From positions 1 to 59,138 of the forward strand of contig JADCDI010000021.1 in NCBI GenBank assembly GCA_020251025.1: a stretch of 59,138 nt of DNA. Direction: 5' to 3'. This DNA is from Rhodobacter sp. GTDB taxonomy: Bacteria > Pseudomonadota > Alphaproteobacteria > Rhodobacterales > Rhodobacteraceae. The notes below the pieces were generated by a model that saw only the letters and a list, made by a program, of their open reading frames with translations, was not told the origin of the DNA and did not search any database. Positions 10,885 through 18,876 of this stretch are shown here, piece after piece (position 1 is the stretch's first letter; each line of letters opens with the position of its first letter). The translations under genes and the position numbers were made by a program.

Positions 10885-11534
10885 GCGGCCTCTTGCGGCG
10901 TTCCACCGTCAGCGCGGGCAAGATCGCGCACGGCCATCGTCGGGTAAGTCTTTATCGGGGTGAAAATCTCATGCTTGCCCAGATGCGCAAAGAGGGAATC
11001 CTCTGCGCTGAACTTCGAAGAGCCGGTCAAAACGTCCAGCCGGAAATCGCGGCGCTGGAATTTGCCCTTCCCCAGATAACCCCATTCGGCAAAGATGATG
11101 GGCTCACCATCCGTCGTGCGCATCGTCAGGGCATCGCCATGCACGAGGTTCTGCGAAAGCACGAAGGAAGCGGCGTGGTAGACGTCATCCGATTCGCTGA
11201 CATTCAGATAATCTGCGAGAACTTCGAGCATGTTCGCCCGGCATTCGGCGATGTTGTCCTCGAGCAGTTCAATCCCATAGGTGCACATCAGGCCCAGAAG
11301 GGCGTAATGCCGCTTTTCGAAATCTGATTTGCCAAACTTGACCTGGACGGCAGCAAGCTTACGCTGCAAGACCCGCACAAGGAAGTTGCCACTTCCGCAT
11401 GCGGGTTCGAGGAATCGTGAATCGATGCGCGCGGCCTCGTCCTTGACGAGGTCGAGCATGGCATCTGCCAGCCAAGGGGGGGTGAAAACCTCTCCGTGAT
11501 CAGCGACACGCTTTTTTGACTTGATCAGGCTCAT
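10881..11534 (-). CDS. SAM-dependent DNA methyltransferase-like subunit lacking motif IV
   Basis: A 217-residue protein with EVFTPPWLADAMLD (15-28) and a canonical SAM motif I, FLEPACGSGNFLV (41-53), followed by an alpha/beta core including GIELLEDNIAECRANM. No NPPY/DPPY catalytic motif follows, and the chain ends where the catalytic half would begin. It shares the EVFTPP opening with the next gene, so the two may be paralogous parts of one bipartite methylase. It is the first gene of the cassette. No strong ribosome-binding site precedes the ATG at 11534, but a CTGGCATG direct repeat does. It may be a SAM-binding partner or a truncated methylase. Confidence 0.82.
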   Translation of the reverse strand: MSLIKSKKRVADHGEVFTPPWLADAMLDLVKDEAARIDSRFLEPACGSGNFLVRVLQRKLAAVQVKFGKSDFEKRHYALLGLMCTYGIELLEDNIAECRANMLEVLADYLNVSESDDVYHAASFVLSQNLVHGDALTMRTTDGEPIIFAEWGYLGKGKFQRRDFRLDVLTGSSKFSAEDSLFAHLGKHEIFTPIKTYPTMAVRDLARADGGTPQEAA

Positions 11535-11581
11535 GCCAGCTACATGCCAGTATGGCGTTCATTTTCCAAGGATTCCCTTGG
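11530..11581 (-). promoter_or_regulatory. Direct repeat, start-stop codon pair and hairpin before the cassette
   Basis: On the minus strand CTGGCATG occurs twice, 11 bp apart. The second copy contains the ATG of the first cassette gene, and the first copy contains an ATG followed directly by TAG (11540-11545). A perfect CCAAGG-N4-CCTTGG hairpin lies at 11566-11581. Such an arrangement could be an operator or a translational control site, but this is inference. Confidence 0.3.
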
Positions 11582-11635
11582 TCTCTGGGGCGCTTTTCGA
11601 CAAAGCAGGGGCCAGCAGCGGCCACAACCGGGTGC

Positions 11636-12928
11636 CTACGCCGCGCGGGCGGCGGCCACCGATTCTTCCAGAATGTCCATCGCTTCGGCGAAATGGGCGT
11701 CGGGGATGGTGATGGGGGCGAGGAAACGGATCACGTTGCCATAGACACCGCAGGTCAGCAGGATCAGCCCGCGCTTCAGCGCCTCCATCCGCACGCGCCC
11801 GGTCAGGCCCGGATCGGGTTCATGCGTGGCGGGATTGGCAAATTCCACCGCCACCATGAAACCCGGGCCGCGGATGTCCACGATTTCGGGCGTGACGGAC
11901 CGGATCGCCTCAAGCCGCTGTTTCAGCCGCCCGCCCAGGTCATTGGCGCGGGCGCAAAGGTCTTCCTCCTCGATCACGTCAAGCACGGCATTGGCGGCGG
12001 CGATCCCAAGGGGGTTTCCGCCATAGGTGCCGCCCAGACCGCCGGGATGGGCCGCATCCATCAGCTCTGCCTTGCCGGTCACGGCGGCCAGCGGCAGCCC
12101 GCCTGCCAGGCCCTTGGCCATCGTGGTCAGATCGGCGGCAATCCCGTAAGCTTCCATCGCGAACAGGGTCCCGGTCCGCGCAAAGCCGGTCTGCACCTCG
12201 TCCGCGATCATGACGATGCCATGTTCGTCGCACAGCTTGCGGATGGCGCGCACCAAGCCCTTCGGCGCAGGGTAGAACCCGCCTTCGCCCTGCACGGGTT
12301 CAAAGATGATCGCGGCCACGCGCGCGGGGTCAAGATCGGCCTTGAACAGCTTGGTCAGGCCCGACATCGCGTCTTCGGTGGTGATGTTGTGCACCTCTTG
12401 CGGGAAGGGCACGTGCCAGACATCCGGCATCATCGCGCCGAAGCCCTTCTTGTAGGGATCCACCTTGCCGGTCAGCGACATGCCCATGAAGGTGCGCCCG
12501 TGGAACGCACCGCCAAAAGCGATGACACCCGAGCGCCCCGTGGCGATGCGCGCGATCTTCACCGCATTCTCGCAGGCCTCGGCACCGGTCGTGACGAAAA
12601 CGGTTTTCTTGGGAAAATCGCCGGGCACAAGGGCGTTCAGACGCTCGGCCAGGCGGATATAGGGCTCGTAGGGCAGGACCTGATGGCAGGTATGGGTGAA
12701 TTTGGTCATCTGACTGGCGACAGCCGCCATCACCTTTGGGTGGCAGTGCCCGGTGTTGACCACCGCGATCCCGGCGGCAAAGTCGATATAGCGGTTGCCC
12801 TCGATATCCCAGACCTCGCTGTTGAGCGCGCGATCAGCGTAGATCTGCGTCATCATCCCGACCCCGCGGGAAATGGCATCGTCGCGGCGGCGGGCAACTT
12901 CGGCGTTCAGCATGTCTGGCTCCATCAT
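11636..12928 (-). CDS. gabT: 4-aminobutyrate--2-oxoglutarate transaminase
   Basis: A 430-residue class III PLP aminotransferase. It contains FAAGIAVVNTGHCHPKV, VTTGAEACENAVKIAR, FGGAFHGRTFMGMSLTGK, FEPVQGEGGFYPAP, ADEVQTGFARTGTLFA, and the PLP lysine in TMAKGLAGGLPLAA (about residue 272). These motifs fit GabT, which converts GABA to succinate semialdehyde, somewhat better than ornithine or acetylornithine aminotransferases. The first of two adjacent ATGs is used (12928), with GGAAAG about 8 nt upstream. No gabD lies nearby. It is divergent from dprA, and the restriction cassette lies downstream on the same strand. Confidence 0.88.
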   Translation of the reverse strand: MMEPDMLNAEVARRRDDAISRGVGMMTQIYADRALNSEVWDIEGNRYIDFAAGIAVVNTGHCHPKVMAAVASQMTKFTHTCHQVLPYEPYIRLAERLNALVPGDFPKKTVFVTTGAEACENAVKIARIATGRSGVIAFGGAFHGRTFMGMSLTGKVDPYKKGFGAMMPDVWHVPFPQEVHNITTEDAMSGLTKLFKADLDPARVAAIIFEPVQGEGGFYPAPKGLVRAIRKLCDEHGIVMIADEVQTGFARTGTLFAMEAYGIAADLTTMAKGLAGGLPLAAVTGKAELMDAAHPGGLGGTYGGNPLGIAAANAVLDVIEEEDLCARANDLGGRLKQRLEAIRSVTPEIVDIRGPGFMVAVEFANPATHEPDPGLTGRVRMEALKRGLILLTCGVYGNVIRFLAPITIPDAHFAEAMDILEESVAAARAA

Positions 12929-13127
12929 GGCCGCGTCTTTCCGGTGCGGGCGGCTGGTGTCGCACGCAATATGATCAAATTCCCGGTCAGGTTCAATGGG
13001 CGTTGCGCCGCCGCAGGGGGGATGCGGCGGCGGCGGCAGGCTGGCCCCGCCCGCTGCAAGAAGATTTTCTGCGCCTGACCCGGTCCGGAAAGGAACGGCC
13101 AAAAAAAGCGGAGCGCGATTCACGTTG

Positions 13128-13142
13128 CGTTAACCTTGTGGC
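13128..13142 (+). promoter_or_regulatory. TTAACC-containing 15-mer upstream of dprA
   Basis: CGTTAACCTTGTGGC lies 35 bp before the dprA ATG. A copy differing at one base (CGTTAACCCTGTGGC) lies 18 bp before comM. TTAACC matches the half-site bound by the response regulator CtrA in alphaproteobacteria. CtrA control is inferred from the match and from knowledge that CtrA governs competence homologues in Rhodobacter capsulatus. Confidence 0.5.
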
Positions 13143-13177
13143 GCGCATGGTGCCAAGGCGGATGAGACGAGGTTGCG

Positions 13178-14353
13178 ATGGCTGAAGCTCTGTTATCTTC
13201 CACCACACCCTCCACCCCACACACCCCGGGGGATGACGGATCGTCGTGGCTTCGTCTCATTCGTTCCCGCCGCGTCGGCCCCACCACCTTTCATCGCCTT
13301 GTGGCCGAACACGGGTCGGCCCGCGCCGCCCTTGCCGCGCTGCCCGCCATCGCCCGCGCTGCGGGCGTGGAAAACTATGAACCCTGTCCGGTCGAGGTTG
13401 TGCAGCATGAACTGGCCCAGGCGCGGCTGGCAGGGGCACGCATGCTTCTTCACGGGCAGGCAGGATACCCGCCCGCCCTGATGGACCTGCCCGATGCGCC
13501 GCCGGTGCTGTGGGCGCGCGGGGATGTTGCGCTGCTGGGCCGGCGGATGGTGGCCCTGGTGGGCGCGCGCAATGCCTCCAGCCTCGGTCTGCGCATGGCG
13601 CGGCGGCTGGCCGAAGGCCTGGGCGAGGCCGGCTTTGTCATCGTATCGGGGCTGGCCCGTGGCGTGGACGCGCAATCGCACACCGCCGCGCTGGCGACCG
13701 GAACGGTTGCGGTTCAGGCAGGCGGGGTCGATGTGATCTATCCCGAAGAAAACGCAGACCTGGCCGGACAGATCATCGCACAGGGCTGCCTTCTGTCGGA
13801 ACAGCCGATGGGCACCGTGCCCCAGGCGCGGCATTTCCCTTTGCGCAACCGGATCGTTTCGGGGCTTGTGCGCGCGGTGATCGTGGTCGAGGCGGCCTCA
13901 CGCTCGGGCAGCCTGATCACGGCCCGAACCGCGCTTGACCAGGGGCGCGATGTGCTGGCGGTGCCGGGCCATCCCTTTGATGCCCGGGCGGCCGGGTGCA
14001 ACATGCTGATCCGTGACGGTGCCGTTCTGGCGCGCAGCGCTGCGGATGTGATCGAAGCCATCGGGGCCAGCGTGATCCCCTTGCGCCCGTCCTCGGCCCC
14101 CCATGCCGACGACCGCCCCCCGCTGCCCGGCCCGGTACCGCCCCGCCTTGCGCTGTCAGAGGTGGCAGCACTGCACGGACGCATCCTGTCCCGCCTCGGG
14201 CCAAGCCCGGTGGCAGAGGACCAGCTGATCCGGGATATCGCCCTGCCTGCGGCCCAGATCGCGCCCGAACTTCTGGCTTTGGAACTTGACGGAAAGATCA
14301 TCCGCCAGCCCGGCGGACTGCTGTCGCGCACGGGCGACGGGCCGCGCATGTGA
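13178..14353 (+). CDS. dprA: DNA-processing protein DprA
   Basis: A 391-residue DprA/Smf protein. A short N-terminal helical domain precedes a Rossmann-like core with MVALVGARNASSLG, FVIVSGLARGVDAQSHTAAL, AVQAGGVDVIYPEEN, FPLRNRIVSGL and ASRSGSLITARTALDQGRDV. A C-terminal winged-helix-like region (DQLIRDIALPAAQIAPELL) matches the DprA C-terminal domain. DprA protects incoming single-stranded DNA and loads RecA on it during transformation; in Rhodobacter it is also needed to receive gene transfer agent DNA. GAGG precedes the ATG at 13178. A shared TTAACC motif upstream suggests co-control with comM. Confidence 0.95.
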   Translation: MAEALLSSTTPSTPHTPGDDGSSWLRLIRSRRVGPTTFHRLVAEHGSARAALAALPAIARAAGVENYEPCPVEVVQHELAQARLAGARMLLHGQAGYPPALMDLPDAPPVLWARGDVALLGRRMVALVGARNASSLGLRMARRLAEGLGEAGFVIVSGLARGVDAQSHTAALATGTVAVQAGGVDVIYPEENADLAGQIIAQGCLLSEQPMGTVPQARHFPLRNRIVSGLVRAVIVVEAASRSGSLITARTALDQGRDVLAVPGHPFDARAAGCNMLIRDGAVLARSAADVIEAIGASVIPLRPSSAPHADDRPPLPGPVPPRLALSEVAALHGRILSRLGPSPVAEDQLIRDIALPAAQIAPELLALELDGKIIRQPGGLLSRTGDGPRM

Positions 14354-14722
14354 CGGACCCTGCCGCGCCGTGACCGCGGGGGTTGCACCGGGCGGGCGGT
14401 CGGCCGGGTCACGGCCCTGAACGCGACATGGGCCGAACCCATCGGGCACCGGGCAGGGGCATGTGTTCCGCCATGCTTGCCTGCGCCGAAGTGACGCCCC
14501 TGACAGGCAAGTCCGTGCAGGTCGCGCAAGGATGCCGGCCTTTTCTGCGGCATGGTGCCGCCGCCCCCCGCAGGCCGGTCTGCGGACCTTGCGTTTCCGC
14601 CCTGGCCCTGCCCCTGCCCTGACGCCGGTGGCGGGGATCTGTCGGGTTGCGTCCATTGACATTGCCCCCCCTCGCCCACATCTTGCCGCGCCGCCCCTGC
14701 GGTGGTCCCGAATGAGGTCTTG
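14354..14722. other. Non-coding stretch between dprA and topA
   Basis: About 370 bp without a credible gene. A 9-bp perfect inverted repeat (GCCGTGACC at 14367-14375 and GGTCACGGC at 14407-14415) directly follows dprA and may stop transcription, though no T-run follows. The topA promoter must lie in the remainder. No clear consensus was recognised. Confidence 0.5.
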
Positions 14723-17332
14723 ATGCCAGTCGTCGTTGTCGAATCCCCAGCAAAAGCCAAGACGATCAACAAGTACCTTGGTGCCGGTTACACCGTCCTC
14801 GCCTCTTACGGGCATGTCCGCGACCTGCCGGCCAAGGACGGTTCGGTCGATCCCGGGCATGATTTCACGATGACCTGGGAAGTCGCCGCAGACAGCAGAA
14901 AGCACGTCCGCGCAATTGCCGAGGCGCTGAAGACCGACGATGTCCTGATCCTGGCCACCGACCCCGACCGCGAAGGCGAGGCGATTTCCTGGCACCTGCA
15001 GGAGGCGCTGGCCCCGACGATCAGGAAGGGCAAGCAGGTCAGCCGGGTGACGTTCAATGCCATCACCAAATCGGCCGTGACCGAAGCGATGAAGCAGCCC
15101 CGTCAGGTGGATCAGGCGCTGGTTGATGCCTATCTGGCACGCCGCGCCCTGGACTATCTGGTGGGCTTTACCCTGTCGCCGGTCCTCTGGCGCAAGCTGC
15201 CGGGCGCGAAATCCGCCGGGCGGGTGCAATCGGTCTGTCTGCGGCTGATCGTGGACCGCGAGATGGAGATCGAGGCCTTCCGCGCCCGCGAATACTGGAC
15301 GGTCGCGGCCAACCTTGTCACCCCGCGCGGGCAGGAGTTTGAGGCGCGGCTGACCGTGCTGGGCGGCAGGAAGCTGGACAAGTACGATATCCCCACTGCC
15401 GCTGCGGCCGAACTTGCCGTTCAGGCGGTGACCGCGCGCAGCCTGACCGTGAAATCGGTAGAGGCCAGGCCCGCCTCGCGCAATCCCTATCCGCCCTTCA
15501 TGACCTCGACCCTGCAACAGGAGGCCAGCCGCAAGTTCGGCATGGGGGCCAAGCAGTGCATGGGGGCCGCCCAGCGCCTGTATGAGGCTGGCCACATCAC
15601 CTATATGCGCACCGACGGCATCGACATGGCCCCCGAGGCGGTCATGGCCGCGCGCGATGAAATCAAACGCCGCTTCGGCACCGCCTACGTGCCCGAAAGC
15701 CCGCGCATGTACAAGAACAAGGCCCGGAATGCGCAGGAGGCGCATGAATGCATCCGTCCCACCGACATGCAGGCAAGCCCCGATTCGCTGAAACTGGAGC
15801 CGGATCAGCGCAAGCTGTACGACCTGATCTGGAAGCGCACGATCGCCAGCCAGATGTCCGCAGCCCGGATGGAACGCACCACCGTTGACCTGGCCAGCGC
15901 CGATGCGCAGGTCGAACTGCGCGCGACCGGGCAGGTGGTGCTGTTTGACGGGTTCCTCAAGGTCTATGAAGAGGGCCGCGACGACGAGGACGAGGATGAA
16001 GGCCGCCTGCCGCAGATCCTGCAGGGCGAACCGGCAGAAAAGCGCGGCATCACGCCCGAGCAGCATTTCACGCAGCCGCCGCCGCGCTATACCGAAGCGA
16101 CACTGGTCAAGCGCATGGAAGAACTGGGCATCGGCCGCCCTTCGACCTATGCCTCGATCCTGACAACGATTCAGGATCGTGACTATGTCCGCAAGGACAA
16201 GAACCGCCTGATCCCCGAAGACAAGGGGCGGCTGGTGACGGCCTTCCTCAGCAACTATTTCCGCAGGTATGTTGAATATGATTTCACCGCCGATCTGGAA
16301 AGCCAGCTCGACGATGTCTCGGCCGGAGAGCGCGACTACAAGGAAGTGCTGGCCCGGTTCTGGCGCGATTTCTCGGCGGCCATTGCCGAAACCGCTGATC
16401 TGCGGATCGGCGAGGTGCTGGAGAAGATCGATGAATTCCTGGGCCCCCATCTGTACCCGCCGCGCGCCGACGGGTCCGACCCGCGCCTCTGCCAGGTCTG
16501 CGGCACGGGCAGGCTGCACCTGAAGACCGCCCGGTCGGGCGGGGCCTTCATCGGCTGCGGCAATTATCCCGAATGCCGCTACACGCGCCCGATTTCGGTT
16601 TCGGGTGATGACGGTGCTGCAGGCTTTCCGGATGGTCAGGTGCTGGGACAGGATGAAAACGGCTTGCCCGTGACGCTGCGCAACGGCCGCTTCGGCCCCT
16701 ATGTGCAGCGCGGCGAGGCCACGGCGGAACATCCCAAGCCGCCGCGTGCCAGCCTGCCCAAGGGGTGGACCCCCGAAAGCCTGACGCTGGAACGCGCGCT
16801 GATGCTTTTGAACCTGCCGCGCCGGATCGGGCCGCACCCCGCAGACGGCCAGATGGTGGAAGCGGCGATCGGGCGGTTCGGCCCCTATGTGAAACACGGG
16901 GCGACCTATGCCAACCTTGCCGATGCGGAAGAGGTGTTTACCATCGGCATGAACCGCGCGGTGGAGGTTATCGCGCAGAAGACCGCGCGCGGGCGCGGCA
17001 CGGCCGCCGCCGCACAGCCGCTGCGCGATCTGGGCACCCACCCCGATGGCGGTGTTGTGCAGGTGATGCCCGGCCGGTACGGGCCTTATGTGAAATGGGC
17101 AAAGGTCAATGCGACCCTGCCGAAAGACCTTTCGCCCGACACCGTGACGCTGGACGAGGCGCTTGCGCTGATCGCCGAAAAAGCCGGCAAGGGCGGCAAG
17201 GCGAAGGCCCCGCGCAAGGCTGCGGCAAAACCTGCGGCCAAGGCGGCAGGCGCGAAGACAGCGGCGGCGAAAAAACCTGCGGCCAGAAAGGCGGCCGCCG
17301 CAAAGGCCGCGCCCAAAGCCGCAAAAGCCTGA
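14723..17332 (+). CDS. topA: DNA topoisomerase I
   Basis: An 869-residue type IA topoisomerase that relaxes negative supercoils. The TOPRIM domain begins VVVESPAKAKTINKYLG and holds ATDPDREGEAISWHL. The active-site tyrosine is in ITYMRTDG (Tyr about 294). A Zn-finger-like CQVCG...CGNYPEC lies near residues 590-615. Several C-terminal repeats of the RFGPYVQ/RFGPYVKHG/RYGPYVKW type follow, then a lysine-alanine-rich tail of about 50 residues. The ATG at 14723 was chosen because the conserved N-terminus starts there. It stands alone after dprA, the two often being neighbours in bacteria. Confidence 0.96.
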   Translation: MPVVVVESPAKAKTINKYLGAGYTVLASYGHVRDLPAKDGSVDPGHDFTMTWEVAADSRKHVRAIAEALKTDDVLILATDPDREGEAISWHLQEALAPTIRKGKQVSRVTFNAITKSAVTEAMKQPRQVDQALVDAYLARRALDYLVGFTLSPVLWRKLPGAKSAGRVQSVCLRLIVDREMEIEAFRAREYWTVAANLVTPRGQEFEARLTVLGGRKLDKYDIPTAAAAELAVQAVTARSLTVKSVEARPASRNPYPPFMTSTLQQEASRKFGMGAKQCMGAAQRLYEAGHITYMRTDGIDMAPEAVMAARDEIKRRFGTAYVPESPRMYKNKARNAQEAHECIRPTDMQASPDSLKLEPDQRKLYDLIWKRTIASQMSAARMERTTVDLASADAQVELRATGQVVLFDGFLKVYEEGRDDEDEDEGRLPQILQGEPAEKRGITPEQHFTQPPPRYTEATLVKRMEELGIGRPSTYASILTTIQDRDYVRKDKNRLIPEDKGRLVTAFLSNYFRRYVEYDFTADLESQLDDVSAGERDYKEVLARFWRDFSAAIAETADLRIGEVLEKIDEFLGPHLYPPRADGSDPRLCQVCGTGRLHLKTARSGGAFIGCGNYPECRYTRPISVSGDDGAAGFPDGQVLGQDENGLPVTLRNGRFGPYVQRGEATAEHPKPPRASLPKGWTPESLTLERALMLLNLPRRIGPHPADGQMVEAAIGRFGPYVKHGATYANLADAEEVFTIGMNRAVEVIAQKTARGRGTAAAAQPLRDLGTHPDGGVVQVMPGRYGPYVKWAKVNATLPKDLSPDTVTLDEALALIAEKAGKGGKAKAPRKAAAKPAAKAAGAKTAAAKKPAARKAAAAKAAPKAAKA

Positions 17333-17408
17333 ACTTATGCCGCGCCGCGGCAATTGACTGTGGCCGCGCCAATGCCCATGACTGCTGCAAGCTCTGCGGG
17401 AGGTTTTG

Positions 17409-18113
17409 ATGAAAAAGGTCTACGGTTCGGCCACGGCGGCGCTGGACGGGCTTTTGTTCGATGGAATGGTAATTGCTGCGGGCGGCTTTGGCCTGTGCGG
17501 CATACCTGAGCTGCTGATCGCGGCGATCCGCGACGCGGGCACCAAGGGCCTGACGGTGGCCTCAAACAATGCGGGTGTTGACGGCTTCGGGCTGGGCCTG
17601 CTGCTGCAGACGCGCCAGGTCAGGAAGATGATTTCATCCTATGTCGGCGAAAATGCCGAATTCATGCGCCAGTACCTGTCGGGCGAGCTGGAGCTGGAGT
17701 TTAACCCGCAGGGCACGCTGGCCGAACGGATGCGGGCCGGGGGCGCTGGCATTGCGGGCTTTTACACCAGAACCGGCGTCGGCACGGTGATTGCCGAAGG
17801 CAAAGAGGTGAAGACCTTTGACGGGCAGGACTACATCCTGGAACGCGGGATCGTGGCCGATCTGTCCATCGTCAAGGCATGGAAGGCCGATCCTTCGGGC
17901 AACCTTGTGTTCCGCAAGACCGCCCGCAACTTCAACCCGCCCGCCGCCACCTGCGGCAAGGTCTGCGTGGCCGAGGTGGAACAGATTGTGCCGCTGGGCA
18001 GCCTGGACCCCGACCATATCCACCTGCCCGGCATCTATGTGCACCGCATCGTGCAGGGGCAGCACGAAAAACGCATCGAACAGCGCACCGTGCGCAAGAG
18101 GGAGGGCGCCTGA
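17409..18113 (+). CDS. scoA: 3-oxoacid CoA-transferase subunit A
   Basis: A 234-residue class I CoA-transferase alpha subunit. It has [15 protein letters not shown], the glycine-rich CoA-binding loop of the family, then [16 protein letters not shown] and [15 protein letters not shown]. With ScoB it moves CoA from succinyl-CoA to acetoacetate, feeding ketone bodies and PHB breakdown products into central metabolism. The ATG at 17409 (not the TTG at 17406) follows GGGAGG. The scoB gene follows 2 bp after the stop. Substrate specificity (acetoacetate versus another 3-oxoacid) cannot be read from sequence. Confidence 0.9.
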   Translation: MKKVYGSATAALDGLLFDGMVIAAGGFGLCGIPELLIAAIRDAGTKGLTVASNNAGVDGFGLGLLLQTRQVRKMISSYVGENAEFMRQYLSGELELEFNPQGTLAERMRAGGAGIAGFYTRTGVGTVIAEGKEVKTFDGQDYILERGIVADLSIVKAWKADPSGNLVFRKTARNFNPPAATCGKVCVAEVEQIVPLGSLDPDHIHLPGIYVHRIVQGQHEKRIEQRTVRKREGA

Positions 18114-18115
18114 CC

Positions 18116-18742
18116 ATGTGGGACCGCAACCGGATGGCCGCCCGCGCGGCGCAGGAGCTGCAGGACGGCTGGTATGTGAACCTTGGCATCGGCATTCCCA
18201 CGCTGGTGTCGAACCACATCCCGCCGGGCATCGAGGTGACGCTGCAATCGGAAAACGGCATGCTGGGCATGGGACCCTTTCCCTATGAGGGCGAGGAAGA
18301 TGCAGACCTGATCAACGCGGGCAAGCAGACCATCACCGAACTGCCCCAGACGGCCTTTTTCGACTCCGCCCAAAGCTTTGCCATGATCCGGGGCGGCAAG
18401 ATTGCCATGGCGATCCTGGGCGCGATGGAAGTGGCCGAGAACGGCGATCTGGCGAACTGGATGATCCCGGGCAAGCTTGTCAAGGGCATGGGCGGTGCCA
18501 TGGATCTGGTGGCGGGCGTGGGCCGGGTGGTGGTGGTGATGGATCACACCAGCAAGCACGGCGAATCCAAGGTGCTGAAGCGCTGCACCCTGCCCCTGAC
18601 CGGCAAGGGCGTGGTGGACCGGATCATCACCAATCTGGGTGTGCTTGATGTGGTGCCGGGCGGGCTGCGCATTGTCGAATGCGCCGAAGGCGTCAGCGAA
18701 GCCGAATTGCGCGCCGCGACCGAAGCGACGATTGTCGGCTGA
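18116..18742 (+). CDS. scoB: 3-oxoacid CoA-transferase subunit B
   Basis: A 208-residue beta subunit. The catalytic glutamate that forms the CoA thioester lies in the family motif [12 protein letters not shown] near residue 50, and the N-terminus has [15 protein letters not shown]. It pairs with scoA, 2 bp upstream, to form a heteromeric transferase. GGGAGG before the ATG lies in the end of scoA, so the genes are probably translated together. About 130 bp downstream begins the repair-helicase gene, on the same strand but not obviously co-transcribed. Confidence 0.9.
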   Translation: MWDRNRMAARAAQELQDGWYVNLGIGIPTLVSNHIPPGIEVTLQSENGMLGMGPFPYEGEEDADLINAGKQTITELPQTAFFDSAQSFAMIRGGKIAMAILGAMEVAENGDLANWMIPGKLVKGMGGAMDLVAGVGRVVVVMDHTSKHGESKVLKRCTLPLTGKGVVDRIITNLGVLDVVPGGLRIVECAEGVSEAELRAATEATIVG

Positions 18743-18876
18743 GGCGGGGCAGGCCCGCATCTGCGCCACCGGCCCGGCCCGGCCAGACCGGCAGGGGCAT
18801 TGCCGGCCCGCCATGGCACCCCTGCGGCGGCACAGACCGGGTTTCGCGCGGGCCGCGTCTGCCTTAGGCTGGCAGC

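Noticed and set aside
14156-17353. A 1065-codon minus-strand open frame
   Set aside because: It is the antisense shadow of topA and the end of dprA, with no ribosome-binding site or recognisable domain.
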